From Robiginitalea myxolifaciens (GTDB lineage: Bacteria; Bacteroidota; Bacteroidia; Flavobacteriales; Flavobacteriaceae), in NCBI RefSeq assembly GCF_900115205.1, contig NZ_FOYQ01000001.1, positions 1,205,240 through 1,269,239 of the forward strand: 64,000 bases of DNA. The letters are read 5' to 3'. Under the pieces are notes generated by a model, which did no database searches, was not told where the DNA came from, and saw nothing but the letters and a program-made list of their open reading frames with translations. Each line of letters starts with the position of its first letter. Within the stretch, counting starts at the first letter, position 1. The position numbers were made by a program, and so were the translations under genes. Shown here piece after piece: positions 1-9,171 of the stretch.

Positions 1-727
1 GCCCGAGATAGCGCACAGCTTCCAGGGCCATTCGTTCTTCTTTCGGGGTCAGCAAAACCGTTTCGGCGCTTCCCCCGCGGTGCACATTGGCCCGAAATTC
101 GCCAAAGGTCCCCGTCCGCTTCATAGCGGCAACAATATCATTCCCCACCACGATAATTCGCAGGTCTTCCCCTTCTGCCTCCCGAATGTATTCCTGTACC
201 AGGATGGGTTGGTCCATTTTATAAAAGGTGTCGATAACGGAGCGGGCGGATTGTTCCGACTCGGCCAGGATTACCCCCAACCCCTGGGTGCCTTGTTGTA
301 ATTTGATGACCACGGGCGGGCCTCCTAATTGTTGAAGTTGAAAGGGGATACTTTCCGGGTCTATGGAAAACAGGGTTTTGGGAACCGGCACGCCTTTGCG
401 CGCCATGATTTGCAGCGTCCGCGCCTTGTTGCGGGCACGGGTAATGCCCATGGAGCGCGCCGTACTGAAACATCCACTGAGCTCAAATTGCTTCACGATG
501 GCTGCCCCGTGACGGGTAAGTTTTGCCCCGATCCGCGGAATGATCACCTGGAATTCGCGGCTGATGTCTTCCTCCTGATAGAAAATCCGGGGCCTGCCTT
601 CACCCAGGGAAACCGTGCACCGGCTGTAATCGATCTGCTCTACAAAATGCCCCCGTTTCTCGGCTTCCTCCGCAATCCTGCGGGTAGAATAAACCGACAG
701 GCTAACCGATAATATGGCGATATTCAA
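1..727 (-). CDS. rimK: RimK-family alpha-L-glutamate ligase (partial, 3' end off the left edge)
   Basis: Minus-strand reading frame open to the window edge, so the C-terminus is missing. It starts M-N-I-A-I-L-S, continues with an N-terminal domain containing VIIPRIGAKLTRHGAA, then RARNKARTLQIMARKGVPVP and the ATP-grasp core VVIKLQQGTQGLGVILAES and ILVQEYIREAEGEDLRIIVVG, followed by the RANVHRGG motif. This matches E. coli RimK, which adds glutamate residues to ribosomal protein S6, closely through about 240 residues. No ATG fits; I chose TTG at 727 because it aligns with the family start, and GTG at 736 is an alternative. Open frame continues upstream to a TAA, so the start is uncertain. It is divergent from sdhC. 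Confidence 0.85.
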   Translation of the reverse strand, partial: MNIAILSVSLSVYSTRRIAEEAEKRGHFVEQIDYSRCTVSLGEGRPRIFYQEEDISREFQVIIPRIGAKLTRHGAAIVKQFELSGCFSTARSMGITRARNKARTLQIMARKGVPVPKTLFSIDPESIPFQLQQLGGPPVVIKLQQGTQGLGVILAESEQSARSVIDTFYKMDQPILVQEYIREAEGEDLRIIVVGNDIVAAMKRTGTFGEFRANVHRGGSAETVLLTPKEERMALEAVRYLG

Positions 728-789
728 ACTGGGCACTTCAGGGAGTTCAATCCCCCTAATATCGGTGAAAAATACCCAATCGCCTAAAG

Positions 790-821
790 TTTGTTAATCC
801 GTCGTTTGTGAAGTATTTTTG
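790..821 (+). promoter_or_regulatory. Bacteroidota-type promoter for sdhCAB
   Basis: TTTG at 790-793, a 20-base spacer, then TATTTTTG at 814-821. This is an exact match to the -33 TTTG / -7 TAnnTTTG pattern known for the primary sigma factor of this phylum. It lies 22 bases before the sdhC start codon. Inferred from sequence only. Confidence 0.6.
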
Positions 822-843
822 TAGGGCTTAATCCAACCCTTTT

Positions 844-1509
844 ATGAGTGGAATTGTAAATTCTTCGATAGCCCGGAAAGTTGTAATGGCTTTGTCCGGT
901 CTTTTTTTGGTGTTTTTCCTGGGTCAGCACGCCACGATTAACCTTAGCTCGGTAATCAGCCCGGAAACGTTTAACAGCTGGTCGCACTTCATGGGATATA
1001 ACCCGGTAGTGCAGTATATCCTGCAACCCATCCTGATTGCAGGAGTGATCGTGCACTTTGTGATGGGGATAGTCCTTGAGCTGCAAAACCGCAAAGCGCG
1101 CAATGTGCGCTACGCCCAGTATAAAGGAGGCGCCAATGCGCCCTGGGTTAGTCGCAACATGATCCTTACCGGCCTGGTCGTGCTCGCCTTTTTAGGGCTG
1201 CATTTCTACGATTTCTGGGTGCCTGAAATGGCATACAAGTACATTGAGGCCAACCCTGAAGATCCGACGCGCTACCACCACGAACTGGTTGAAAAATTTC
1301 TTTCTCCTGCCCGGGTGGGGATCTACGTAGTATCCTTTGTGTTGCTCGCCCTGCACCTCTGGCACGGATTCGCTTCCTCCTTTCAAAGTATGGGAGTGAA
1401 CAACAAATACAGCCCGGCCATCAGGAATTTCACGCGGCTCTATGCCATTGTGGTGCCGCTGATCTTCATCTTTATCGCCTTATACCATCACTTTAACCAT
1501 ACGCATTAA
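844..1509 (+). CDS. sdhC: Succinate dehydrogenase cytochrome b558 subunit SdhC
   Basis: A 221-residue membrane anchor of the diheme b558 family (B. subtilis SdhC / Wolinella FrdC type). It anchors SdhAB to the inner membrane and passes electrons to the quinone pool through heme b. Five hydrophobic helices are visible at about 8-30, 54-78, 103-122, 154-175 and 196-216. Histidines within them (for example in [16 protein letters not shown] and ALHLWHGF) are the likely heme ligands. First gene of sdhCAB: the sdhA start follows one base after the stop. The presence of a single anchor gene and no sdhD is typical of this type. Confidence 0.95.
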   Translation: MSGIVNSSIARKVVMALSGLFLVFFLGQHATINLSSVISPETFNSWSHFMGYNPVVQYILQPILIAGVIVHFVMGIVLELQNRKARNVRYAQYKGGANAPWVSRNMILTGLVVLAFLGLHFYDFWVPEMAYKYIEANPEDPTRYHHELVEKFLSPARVGIYVVSFVLLALHLWHGFASSFQSMGVNNKYSPAIRNFTRLYAIVVPLIFIFIALYHHFNHTH

Positions 1510-1510
1510 T

Positions 1511-3514
1511 ATGGGAAGTCTAGACTCCAAAGTCCCTGCAGGCCCGTTGGCCGACAAGTGGACCAAACATAAGAACGACATTAATCTGGTAAACCCCGCC
1601 AACAAGCGGAATATCGATATCATTGTGGTGGGAACCGGACTGGCAGGTGGCTCTGCAGCGGCAACGCTGGCGGAACTGGGTTACAATGTCAAGACCTTCT
1701 GCTACCAGGATTCCCCCCGGCGCGCACACAGTATTGCAGCCCAGGGAGGAATCAACGCAGCAAAGAATTACCAGGGCGACGGGGACAGTCCGTACCGACT
1801 CTTTTACGACACCATCAAAGGAGGGGATTACCGTTCCAGGGAAGCCAACGTATACCGATTGGCCGAGGAATCCGTAAATATTATTGACCAGTGTGTGGCC
1901 CAGGGCGTACCCTTCGCACGGGAATACGGCGGCCTGCTCGACAACCGCTCTTTCGGAGGGGTATTGGTAAGTCGAACCTTTTATGCCAAAGGACAGACCG
2001 GCCAGCAATTGCTGCTCGGCGCCTACGCCGCTATGAACCGCCAGATCAACCGCGGGAAAATCAAAGCGCACAACCGGCATGAAATGCTGGACCTGGTGAT
2101 TGTCGATGGGAAAGCGCGCGGAATCATTGCGCGTAACCTGGTGACTGGGGCCATTGAAAGACACAGCGCCCATGCCGTGGTGCTGGCTTCAGGGGGATAC
2201 GGAAACGTATTTTACCTGAGTACCAACGCCATGGGAAGTAATGTGACCGCTGCCTGGCGTGCACACCGTCGCGGGGCCTATTTTGCCAACCCTTGCTTTA
2301 CACAAATCCACCCGACCTGTATCCCGGTATCCGGGGACCATCAGTCCAAACTGACCCTGATGTCGGAATCCCTGCGGAACGACGGACGAATCTGGGTGCC
2401 CAAACGCAAGGAAGATGCCGAAGCCATCCGCGAAGGGAAACTCAAACCCACCCAACTGAAAGAAGAAGACCGGGATTACTACCTCGAGCGTCGTTATCCG
2501 GCATTCGGAAACCTCGTGCCTCGGGATGTAGCTTCGCGCGCCGCTAAAGAGCGCTGCGACGCCGGCTTTGGGGTGAATAAGACCGGGGAGGCTGTTTACC
2601 TGGATTTCTCTGCAGCCATCGAGCGCTATGGGAAGGAAAAAGCGTTGACTTCCGGGATCGAGAATCCCGATAAGGAGACCATCACCCGACTGGGAGAAGA
2701 AGTGGTTGCTGCCAAATACGGAAACCTCTTCCAGATGTACGAGAAAATTGTGGATGAGAACCCGTACAAGACCCCGATGATGATCTATCCTGCCGTGCAC
2801 TATACCATGGGCGGGCTTTGGGTAGATTACAACCTGCAGACTACTATTCCGGGATGCTACGCAGCCGGGGAAGCCAATTTCAGCGACCACGGGGCCAACC
2901 GACTGGGGGCTTCCGCCCTGATGCAAGGCCTGGCCGACGGATACTTTGTACTGCCCTACACCATTGGAGATTACCTTTCCGACGATATCCGAACCGGTCC
3001 GATCTCCACAGATTCCAAGGAATTTGAGGAGGCCGAAAATACTGTTCGCGAGCGGATGCAAAGCCTGCTGGATACCAAAGGGACCAAGTCTGTGGACTAC
3101 TTCCACAAGAAATTGGGTAAAATCATGTGGAACAAATGCGGGATGTCCCGTAACGAAAAAGAACTCAAGGAAGCCATCGCAGAAATCTCCGCGTTGCGCG
3201 AGGAGTTCTACAAGGAAGTCTCCATCCCCGGAGGCATGGATGAGATGAACCAGGAGCTGGAGAAAGCCGGCCGCGTTGCCGACTTCCTGGAGCTCGGGGA
3301 ACTCTTTGCTAAAGATGCCCTGCAGCGCAACGAAAGTTGTGGGGGCCACTTCCGCGAAGAATACCAGACCCCGGAAGGCGAGGCCCTGCGGGACGACAAG
3401 AATTTCCGCTACGTAAGTGCTTGGGAATACAAGGGGGAACCCAAGGATGCCGTCCTGCACAAGGAGGAACTGGAATTCGAAAATATTGAACTGAAAACGA
3501 GAAGTTATAAATAG
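1511..3514 (+). CDS. sdhA: Succinate dehydrogenase/fumarate reductase flavoprotein subunit SdhA
   Basis: A 667-residue catalytic subunit that oxidises succinate to fumarate in the TCA cycle and respiratory chain. The N-terminal dinucleotide fold [19 protein letters not shown] (about 40-58) is followed by [14 protein letters not shown], whose histidine is the expected covalent FAD attachment site. HPTCIP, the [21 protein letters not shown] stretch (split here by family motifs) and the C-terminal helical domain are also present. Full length, with no frameshift. It sits between sdhC (1-base gap) and sdhB (4-base gap), so the three genes are almost certainly one transcript. Confidence 0.97.
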   Translation: MGSLDSKVPAGPLADKWTKHKNDINLVNPANKRNIDIIVVGTGLAGGSAAATLAELGYNVKTFCYQDSPRRAHSIAAQGGINAAKNYQGDGDSPYRLFYDTIKGGDYRSREANVYRLAEESVNIIDQCVAQGVPFAREYGGLLDNRSFGGVLVSRTFYAKGQTGQQLLLGAYAAMNRQINRGKIKAHNRHEMLDLVIVDGKARGIIARNLVTGAIERHSAHAVVLASGGYGNVFYLSTNAMGSNVTAAWRAHRRGAYFANPCFTQIHPTCIPVSGDHQSKLTLMSESLRNDGRIWVPKRKEDAEAIREGKLKPTQLKEEDRDYYLERRYPAFGNLVPRDVASRAAKERCDAGFGVNKTGEAVYLDFSAAIERYGKEKALTSGIENPDKETITRLGEEVVAAKYGNLFQMYEKIVDENPYKTPMMIYPAVHYTMGGLWVDYNLQTTIPGCYAAGEANFSDHGANRLGASALMQGLADGYFVLPYTIGDYLSDDIRTGPISTDSKEFEEAENTVRERMQSLLDTKGTKSVDYFHKKLGKIMWNKCGMSRNEKELKEAIAEISALREEFYKEVSIPGGMDEMNQELEKAGRVADFLELGELFAKDALQRNESCGGHFREEYQTPEGEALRDDKNFRYVSAWEYKGEPKDAVLHKEELEFENIELKTRSYK

Positions 3515-3518
3515 AGCT

Positions 3519-4265
3519 ATGAAACTGTTACTCAAAATCTGGCGTCAGAAGAATAACGACTCCAAAGGGAAGTTGGTGGAATATCCCATCAGCGGTATCG
3601 AGGGGGACATGTCCTTCCTGGAAATGCTGGATGTTTTGAATCAGGAATTGATTGAAAAAGGAGAGGAACCTGTGGTCTTTGACCACGACTGCCGCGAGGG
3701 GATCTGCGGATCCTGTTCCCTGCAGATCAACGGAGAACCGCATGGGCCGGATCGGCTGATCACGACCTGCCAGTTACACATGCGCAAATTCAACGATGGC
3801 GACACCATTGTTATTGAGCCATTCCGTGCCACTGCCTTTCCGGTAATCAAGGATCTGATGATCGACCGCTCTGCCTTTGATCGAATTCAACAGGCGGGTG
3901 GATATATTTCGGTAAACACTTCAGGGAATACTGTAGATGCCAACGCCATCCCGGTAGAGAAAGACAAGGCCGACGCTTCCTTCAATGCAGCTACCTGCAT
4001 CGGATGCGGCGCCTGTGTGGCCGCTTGTAAGAACGCCAGCGCCATGCTCTTTACCTCAGCAAAGGTGAGCCAGTTTGCCCTGTTGCCGCAAGGTCAGGTA
4101 GAAGCTGCCGAGCGGGTACAAAACATGGTACGCCAAATGGATTTGGAAGGCTTTGGAAACTGTACCAACACCGGAGCCTGTGAGGTGGAATGCCCGAAAG
4201 GAATTTCCCTGGAAAACATCGCCCGGATGAACCGGGAATACCTCACGGCTTCGGCCAGAGGATAA
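3519..4265 (+). CDS. sdhB: Succinate dehydrogenase iron-sulfur subunit SdhB
   Basis: A 248-residue electron-transfer subunit. The N-terminal [2Fe-2S] domain carries CREGICGSC (about 62-70) with a further Cys in TTCQLH. The C-terminal dicluster domain carries [11 protein letters not shown] (about 154-164) and [15 protein letters not shown] (about 215-229), the ligands for the [4Fe-4S] and [3Fe-4S] centres. It links the SdhA flavin to the SdhC hemes. Last gene of the operon, followed about 60 bases later by a strong rho-independent terminator. Confidence 0.97.
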   Translation: MKLLLKIWRQKNNDSKGKLVEYPISGIEGDMSFLEMLDVLNQELIEKGEEPVVFDHDCREGICGSCSLQINGEPHGPDRLITTCQLHMRKFNDGDTIVIEPFRATAFPVIKDLMIDRSAFDRIQQAGGYISVNTSGNTVDANAIPVEKDKADASFNAATCIGCGACVAACKNASAMLFTSAKVSQFALLPQGQVEAAERVQNMVRQMDLEGFGNCTNTGACEVECPKGISLENIARMNREYLTASARG

Positions 4266-4324
4266 AAACAGCAGAGCGGGTAAATTTAGCACAGCGCAGT
4301 TTACCTTATCGCAATAGTTATAAA

Positions 4325-4352
4325 ACCCGACCGTACTGGTCGGGTTTTTTTC
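4325..4352 (+). terminator. Rho-independent terminator of sdhCAB
   Basis: Stem ACCCGACC (4325-4332), loop GTACT, stem GGTCGGGT (4338-4345), then a run of T. The stem resembles the CCGAC/GTCGG palindromes described elsewhere in this window, but the spacer is 7 rather than 6 and the T run marks it as a terminator. Confidence 0.9.
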
Positions 4353-4480
4353 TCTCCTTCTAAATGTTAAAGGATCTTAACGAAAACCCCAGGGATTTTA
4401 GTAGCTCCTTAACGGACTTTTCGATCGTAATTACTTATATTATAGATAGTTGAATTAATAATTAAAAGTAGAAAGATATA

Positions 4481-5026
4481 ATGAAGAGGATAGCAATTTT
4501 AGCTACAAATGGATTTGAAGAAAGTGAATTAACCAGCCCAAAAGAAGCCATGGAAAATGCGGGCTTCAAAGTAGATATAGTAAGTACCCAATCCGGAAGC
4601 ATCCGGGGATGGTCCAATGGAAACTGGTCCGAGAATTATTCGGTAGACAAAACCTTGGAAGAGGTAAATTCCAAAGATTATAATGCCCTGATGTTACCAG
4701 GAGGAGTCATAAACCCAGACCAACTACGAACCAATGATAATGCCTTACTATTTATCCGGGACTTCTTCGCAGAGAAGAAGCCAGTGGCAGCCATATGCCA
4801 CGCACCACAGTTGCTGATCAGTGCCGACGTGGTCAAGGGACGCAAGTTAACGTCCTATAAGTCTATTAAAGACGACTTAGTGAACGCCGGAGCACTCTGG
4901 GAAGACAAATCAGTAGTGGTAGATGAAGGCCTAGTAACCAGCCGTAACCCGAATGACCTACCGGATTTCAACGCCAAATTAGTCGAAGAAATCCGCGAAG
5001 GAAAACATGAAGACCAGCACGTATAA
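4481..5026 (+). CDS. DJ-1/PfpI family protein (type 1 glutamine amidotransferase-like)
   Basis: A 181-residue single-domain protein. The nucleophile elbow AAICHAPQLL (Cys about 105) and the upstream LMLPGGVINPD loop identify the DJ-1/PfpI superfamily, in particular the general-stress YhbO/YraA-like branch. Members are described as chaperones, glyoxalases or proteases; which applies here cannot be told. The gene and its upstream 100 bases are visibly more AT-rich than the flanking sdh and aminotransferase genes, which may indicate later acquisition. It stands alone, between two terminators. Confidence 0.88.
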   Translation: MKRIAILATNGFEESELTSPKEAMENAGFKVDIVSTQSGSIRGWSNGNWSENYSVDKTLEEVNSKDYNALMLPGGVINPDQLRTNDNALLFIRDFFAEKKPVAAICHAPQLLISADVVKGRKLTSYKSIKDDLVNAGALWEDKSVVVDEGLVTSRNPNDLPDFNAKLVEEIREGKHEDQHV

Positions 5027-5067
5027 TTTTACTTTGACTGATGATAGGGATCTCCCAGATCCCGCTA

Positions 5068-5098
5068 AAACCTCGGCTCGATGCCGGGGTTTTTATAT
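5068..5098 (+). terminator. Terminator after the DJ-1/PfpI gene
   Basis: AAACCTCGGC (5068-5077), loop TCGAT, GCCGGGGTTT (one G-T pair), then a T-rich tail. It separates this gene from the aminotransferase that starts at 5153. Confidence 0.8.
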
Positions 5099-5152
5099 TT
5101 TTACAGGAAACACAATCGGCTTCCTATAAGCTGAAATTTTCGAATACACCAG

Positions 5153-6307
5153 GTGAAACACTCCCTCCCCTTCAACTCCAAACTGCCCGAGCTCGAAACT
5201 TCGATCTTCGATACCATGAGCCGTATGGCCCATGAGGAAAAAGCGATAAACCTGAGCCAGGGATTTCCGGACTTCGGAGCCGATCCCGAGTTGCTGGCCT
5301 GTCTGCAGGATGCTTTGCAGGGAGGATACAACCAGTATGCGCCCCTGGCGGGGATTTATTCCCTGCGGGAAGCTATTGCCGGCAAAACGGAAAAGCTCCA
5401 TGGGGTGGACTACGATCCGGCTACCGAAATCACCATTACCAACGGAGCTACACAGGCCCTCTATACGGCACTGGCCTGTGCGGTGCAGCCGGGAGATGAA
5501 GTAATCGTCCTCAAACCGGCCTATGACGCGTATGAACCAGCAATTAAGGCCCAAGGGGGCATACCGGTATTACTGCAGTTGCAGGGGCCGGAATATCGGA
5601 TCGATTGGGAGGCGCTCAAGGCCGCTGTCGGTCCCCGCACGCGGATGCTTATGATCAATACGCCGCACAATCCCAGCGGAACCTTGCTTACCGAGGCCGA
5701 TATGAAGCAACTTGAAGAGCTGCTGGCACCGACGGACATCCTGTTACTCAGCGACGAGGTCTATGAACACCTGGTCTTTGACGGCCGGGAACACCAAAGT
5801 GCCTGCCGATTCCCAGGGCTTAGAGAGCGCAGTTTTATTTGTGCTTCCTTCGGAAAAACCTTTCACGTAACCGGATGGAAATTGGGCTACTGCCTGGCCC
5901 CGGCCGGGCTGATGAAGGAGTTTCGTAAATTGCATGAGTTTGTGGTATTCTGCGTAAACCACCCTGCACAACGCGCGGTTGCCGCCTACCTGCAGGTGCC
6001 AGCCCATTATCTGGAGTTGGGTGCTTTTTTCCAGCGCAAACGCGACCGGTTTTTAGCGGGTCTTGAAGGTTCGCGCTTTCGATGGACTCCTGCTCAGGGA
6101 ACGTACTTCCAGCTCCTGGATTACACCGCCATCAGCGAGCAGGGCGATGTTGCGTTTGCCGAAGAACTGACCCGCAAACACAAGGTAGCGAGTATTCCTA
6201 TCTCCGTATTTAACCTGAATCGCACCGATCCGAAACGGCTGCGCTTTTGCTTTGCGAAAAAAGATGAAACCCTGGATCGGGCCGCTGAGATTTTAAGGAG
6301 TCTATAA
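5153..6307 (+). CDS. Methionine aminotransferase (YbdL/KAT III-like, PLP fold type I)
   Basis: A 384-residue aminotransferase closely matching E. coli YbdL from the first residues (SKLPELETSIFDTMS) to the end (RLRFCFAKKDETLDRA). INLSQGFPDF, NQYAPLAG, TNGATQALYTAL, NTPHNPSGT and the PLP-lysine motif SFGKTFHVTGWKLGY (Lys about 233) are all present. YbdL transfers the amino group of methionine, and less well of aromatic amino acids, to 2-oxo acids. The start used is GTG at 5153 because the family-conserved N-terminus begins there; the first in-frame ATG (about 5216) would cut it off. Confidence 0.92.
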   Translation: MKHSLPFNSKLPELETSIFDTMSRMAHEEKAINLSQGFPDFGADPELLACLQDALQGGYNQYAPLAGIYSLREAIAGKTEKLHGVDYDPATEITITNGATQALYTALACAVQPGDEVIVLKPAYDAYEPAIKAQGGIPVLLQLQGPEYRIDWEALKAAVGPRTRMLMINTPHNPSGTLLTEADMKQLEELLAPTDILLLSDEVYEHLVFDGREHQSACRFPGLRERSFICASFGKTFHVTGWKLGYCLAPAGLMKEFRKLHEFVVFCVNHPAQRAVAAYLQVPAHYLELGAFFQRKRDRFLAGLEGSRFRWTPAQGTYFQLLDYTAISEQGDVAFAEELTRKHKVASIPISVFNLNRTDPKRLRFCFAKKDETLDRAAEILRSL

Positions 6308-6316
6308 AATGTTCTT

Positions 6317-6355
6317 AAGTCTTGGGCAACTCCCACTTGGGCAACTCCAAGACTT
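6317..6355. terminator. Hairpin between convergent genes, built on a 13-base direct repeat
   Basis: AAGTCTTGG (6317-6325) pairs with CCAAGACTT (6347-6355). Between and across them the 13-mer CTTGGGCAACTCC occurs twice, at 6321-6333 and 6336-6348. It sits between the convergent aminotransferase and serine hydrolase genes. There is no good T run, so termination is an inference. Confidence 0.4.
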
Positions 6356-6373
6356 CAAAGAATGCCCAGAAGT

Positions 6374-7525
6374 TTAAAGAGCTTTAAAAACTTCCCGTAC
6401 AAAGTTGCCCACCTCGCTGGGCTCGAGCCAACGCAATACCATCACCAGGTCCTGATCGGGGGCTACCACAATAAAATTCCCTCCGAATCCTGCGGCATAG
6501 AACACGTTTTCGGGCACCCCTTCCCAGTGTCGGTTCCCTTGCTGGTTGAGCCACCACATGTACCCATAATTCGGATTGGGGGTTGAGGGGGTCAGGGCTT
6601 CGCTGATCCATTCTTCGCTAATGAGCTGTTCGCCATTCCATGATCCCCCGGAGAGGAAAAGCAATCCAAATCGGGCCATATCTTCTGCACTGATAAAGAT
6701 CCCTGCCCCGGAATGTCCACCTCCGGTAACCGATTGCATTTTATAGCCATCGATGGTGGTCCAGGCGTGGTCATAACCAAACCAACGCCAGGTCGACGAG
6801 GCGCCGATCGGATCCATCAGGTGGGTTTTCAAGACGGTAGGCAGGGGTTGGCGCCACACATGTGTAAGCGAATAAGCCAGGACGTTTACCCGGACGTCGT
6901 TGTATTCCATAACGGTTCCCGGCTCCACGAGTTTCCGATTCTTCCAGTCGTCTATTCCCCCTTCCCGCGGCGGGCGATCGGCCCAGTCTTTTAAACCCCA
7001 GAGATCTCCCGACCAGTCGGAGTTCTGTTGCAACAAGTGGCTCCAGTTGATTTTTTGGTTATGCTCCGAGCGAAAAGTCCCGTCCCAGATGTATTCGTGT
7101 ACCGGGTCCGAAGTATTTCGGATTAAGTTGCGGTCCGCAGCCAGGCCGGCTACCGTGGAGAGGAAACTCTTGGTGACGCTGAAGGTCATGTCTACCCGTT
7201 GGATATCCCCCCAGGATGCAATCAGGTATCCATCCTTGATGATCATTCCGGCAGGACCTCCCCGTTTCTTAACGGGTCCCAAAATCTCGTGATAAGGTTC
7301 ATATTCGAATCCCTTCAGGATGGCTCTGCGCAAATCCCGAGGTCCGGAATACTCGTGTGTTTCTGCATAGTTAACGGCTTCCTGCAGCGCTGTGGCTTTT
7401 AAACCGGCCTCCCTAGGAGAACGGGTTTCCCAATCTACGCCGCGCTCCGGATAATAATAGTCCGTTTGGGCCAAGAGGGTGGAAAAACAAAAGAATACGA
7501 AGAAGAAAGATAGGGTTGGTTTCAT
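6374..7525 (-). CDS. Secreted serine hydrolase, class C beta-lactamase family
   Basis: A 383-residue protein with an N-terminal signal peptide (hydrophobic stretch ending LLAQ, about 1-20). The active-site SxxK is in FSVTKSFLSTVAG (Ser about 130) and the YxN motif is in VMEYNDVRVNVLAYSL; the C-terminal LFLSGGSWNGEQLIS and GYMWWLNQQ regions fit the penicillin-binding-protein/beta-lactamase family (Pfam Beta-lactamase). Such proteins are usually esterases, D-peptidases or amidases rather than resistance enzymes. The start is ATG 7525; an upstream TTG at 7546 would overlap the preceding gene and precede the signal peptide. Confidence 0.85.
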   Translation of the reverse strand: MKPTLSFFFVFFCFSTLLAQTDYYYPERGVDWETRSPREAGLKATALQEAVNYAETHEYSGPRDLRRAILKGFEYEPYHEILGPVKKRGGPAGMIIKDGYLIASWGDIQRVDMTFSVTKSFLSTVAGLAADRNLIRNTSDPVHEYIWDGTFRSEHNQKINWSHLLQQNSDWSGDLWGLKDWADRPPREGGIDDWKNRKLVEPGTVMEYNDVRVNVLAYSLTHVWRQPLPTVLKTHLMDPIGASSTWRWFGYDHAWTTIDGYKMQSVTGGGHSGAGIFISAEDMARFGLLFLSGGSWNGEQLISEEWISEALTPSTPNPNYGYMWWLNQQGNRHWEGVPENVFYAAGFGGNFIVVAPDQDLVMVLRWLEPSEVGNFVREVFKAL

Positions 7526-7535
7526 ATGTGGTCTA

Positions 7536-8102
7536 TTAGAGATCAAGGCGCATCAACCAATCCATTTGGCGATCGGAACCTATGTAATACGGATGCTCCC
7601 CAAAAATAACAAATCCCATCCGCTGATAGAAGGCCACTGCCCGGGTATTCTCCTGCCACACTCCGAGCCACAGGAAAGATTTGCCTGCCTTCTTGGCCAT
7701 TTCCCCCGAGCGCTCGATCATCCATTGGCCCAAACCCTTTCCCTGATGGCCATCCCGGACATAGATACGCTCCACTTCCATCCCTTCCTCCCCTAGGGGT
7801 TCGGACTGCGCGGCGTCGGTGTTGAGCTTTAGGTAGCCAAGGGTAGCAGCACTTGGCTCTGTTGCCCCGGTATCCGTATTATTTGCAACTGTCGGTGCGG
7901 CCTCCCGGAGAAAGTAAAAGGTAGTCCCCGCTTGATGCAATTCCTCAGTCAATTGTTCTCTGGAGAAGGCGTTCTGTAAATAATTCTGGAAGTCCGCGGG
8001 ATCGTTTTGAGGACCAAAGGCCGCGGTGAATGTCTGGATGGAGAGTTCCCGCAGGTCCTCCAGCTCGTCTTCAGAAACAGGGATCAGGCTAAGTGGGTTC
8101 AT
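7536..8102 (-). CDS. GNAT-family N-acetyltransferase
   Basis: A 188-residue acetyltransferase. The acetyl-CoA binding segment VERIYVRDGHQGKGLGQWMIE (motif A, Q/R-x-x-G-x-G/A) and the following WLGVWQENTRAVAFYQRMGFVIFGEH (motif B) are typical. The substrate is unknown. The start is ATG 8102, giving MNPLSLIPVSEDEL; a GTG 42 bases upstream adds a cysteine-rich extension that runs toward the terminator hairpin and is unlikely. It is followed 11 bases later by the serine hydrolase start, so the two may be co-transcribed. Confidence 0.85.
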   Translation of the reverse strand: MNPLSLIPVSEDELEDLRELSIQTFTAAFGPQNDPADFQNYLQNAFSREQLTEELHQAGTTFYFLREAAPTVANNTDTGATEPSAATLGYLKLNTDAAQSEPLGEEGMEVERIYVRDGHQGKGLGQWMIERSGEMAKKAGKSFLWLGVWQENTRAVAFYQRMGFVIFGEHPYYIGSDRQMDWLMRLDL

Positions 8103-8142
8103 TCCATACAACTGTTGGCATTTACTCCCACAAAATACGCAC

Positions 8143-8172
8143 AAAAAAAAACGCCTCCGACTGGGAGGCGTT
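8143..8172 (-). terminator. Rho-independent terminator behind a micro-ORF
   Basis: Stem AACGCCTCC/GGAGGCGTT (8150-8158 with 8164-8172), loop of 5, followed on the minus strand by eight T (8143-8150). It lies between the micro-ORF at 8194-8298 and the GNAT start at 8102, so it ends an upstream minus-strand transcript. Confidence 0.85.
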
Positions 8173-8193
8173 CATTAAGATTCTATTTGAATC

Positions 8194-8298
8194 TTATAGC
8201 ATAAATAATTTTTTTGCCAGCAAAAGAAATCCGCTCCAAAAATCATTGCGGTAAACCTGTACTTCTTTTTGCTCTGTTTTTTGGATCTGGGCGTCCAT
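8194..8298 (-). CDS. Candidate 34-residue small protein
   Basis: ATG (8298) to TAA (8194), encoding 34 residues. It has a charged N-terminal half (MDAQIQKTEQKEVQV) and a hydrophobic, basic C-terminal half (WSGFLLLAKKLFML), which looks like a short amphipathic or membrane-associated helix. It is directly followed by a strong terminator (8143-8172), which implies a dedicated transcript. I recognise no family. The stretch 8299-8517 upstream holds no other gene that I can support and presumably carries its promoter. Could instead be a non-coding RNA. Confidence 0.5.
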   Translation of the reverse strand: MDAQIQKTEQKEVQVYRNDFWSGFLLLAKKLFML

Positions 8299-8517
8299 GA
8301 TAGTGGGATATTTTTGTTAATTCAGTTGCCTCGCTAATATAGGAACCGACTATGAAAAATCCATAGCGTTTGTTGTGAATTGTTGCGGAATTGTGGTGAG
8401 ATCGACCAACGACAATTCGGTTTTCGACGAACTACACATTTTATTAAGAAATAGAAGGGGGTGCCCCAACTGAAGTGAGCGCCTGAAACCCGATTTGAGC
8501 ATGAAAATGCGAAGTCC

Positions 8518-9171
8518 TTACAGGTCCATTTCCGGAACCTCGTCGGGGATGTGGAGCCGGCCAGCAGTAGCCGCCTTTATCTCGGCCACACTTACCCCGG
8601 GTGCCCGCTCCAAAAGGATAAACCCTTCCGGCCCTACTTCCAGAACGGCCAGGTTGGTCACGATTTTTTTGACACACCCCACTCCGGTAAGCGGCAGGGT
8701 ACATCGCTCGAGTAATTTGGAAGCTCCTGCTTTGTTGGTGTGCATCATTGCCACGATAATATTTTCAGCAGAGGCTACGAGATCCATGGCACCGCCCATA
8801 CCCTTGACCATCTTCCCCGGAATTTTCCAGTTGGCGATATCGCCGTTTTCAGCTACTTCCATCGCTCCCAGGATGGTGAGGTCTACATGTTGACCGCGAA
8901 TCATGGCAAAACTCATGGAGGAATCAAAAAAGGATGCGCCGGGTAAGGTGGTAATGGTTTGCTTACCGGCATTGATGATGTCCGGGTCTTCTTCGCCCTC
9001 CCAGGGAAAAGGGCCCATCCCCAGGACCCCATTTTCACTCTGGAATTCGACCTCAATATCGTCCCGCACAAAGTTGGCTACCAGTGTGGGTATCCCGATA
9101 CCGAGGTTTACGTAGTATCCGTCTTTTACTTCCCGCGCAATCCGCCGGGCAATTCCATTCTTGTCCAACAT
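8518..9171 (-). CDS. scoB: 3-oxoacid CoA-transferase subunit B
   Basis: A 217-residue beta subunit of family I CoA-transferases. The motif FQSENGVLGMG (about 50-60) carries the catalytic glutamate that forms the CoA thioester, and GKMVKGMGGAMDLVASAENIIV is the other family hallmark. With subunit A it moves CoA between succinyl-CoA and acetoacetate (or a similar 3-oxo acid), in ketone-body or branched-chain catabolism. Its start codon overlaps the last base of the subunit A stop, indicating translational coupling. Confidence 0.95.
   Translation of the reverse strand: MLDKNGIARRIAREVKDGYYVNLGIGIPTLVANFVRDDIEVEFQSENGVLGMGPFPWEGEEDPDIINAGKQTITTLPGASFFDSSMSFAMIRGQHVDLTILGAMEVAENGDIANWKIPGKMVKGMGGAMDLVASAENIIVAMMHTNKAGASKLLERCTLPLTGVGCVKKIVTNLAVLEVGPEGFILLERAPGVSVAEIKAATAGRLHIPDEVPEMDL

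Noticed and set aside
2189-3535. 448-codon open frame on the minus strand opposite sdhA
   Set aside because: Antisense to a clearly real, conserved gene. The translation has no recognisable motifs and arises from the codon pattern of sdhA.
4325-4345. CCGAC...GTCGG palindrome as a seventh operator
   Set aside because: The spacer is 7 bases, not 6, and a T run follows directly; it is the sdh terminator.
6374-7525. Serine hydrolase as a resistance beta-lactamase
   Set aside because: SxxK and YxN are shared by many esterases and peptidases of this fold; nothing points to antibiotic hydrolysis.
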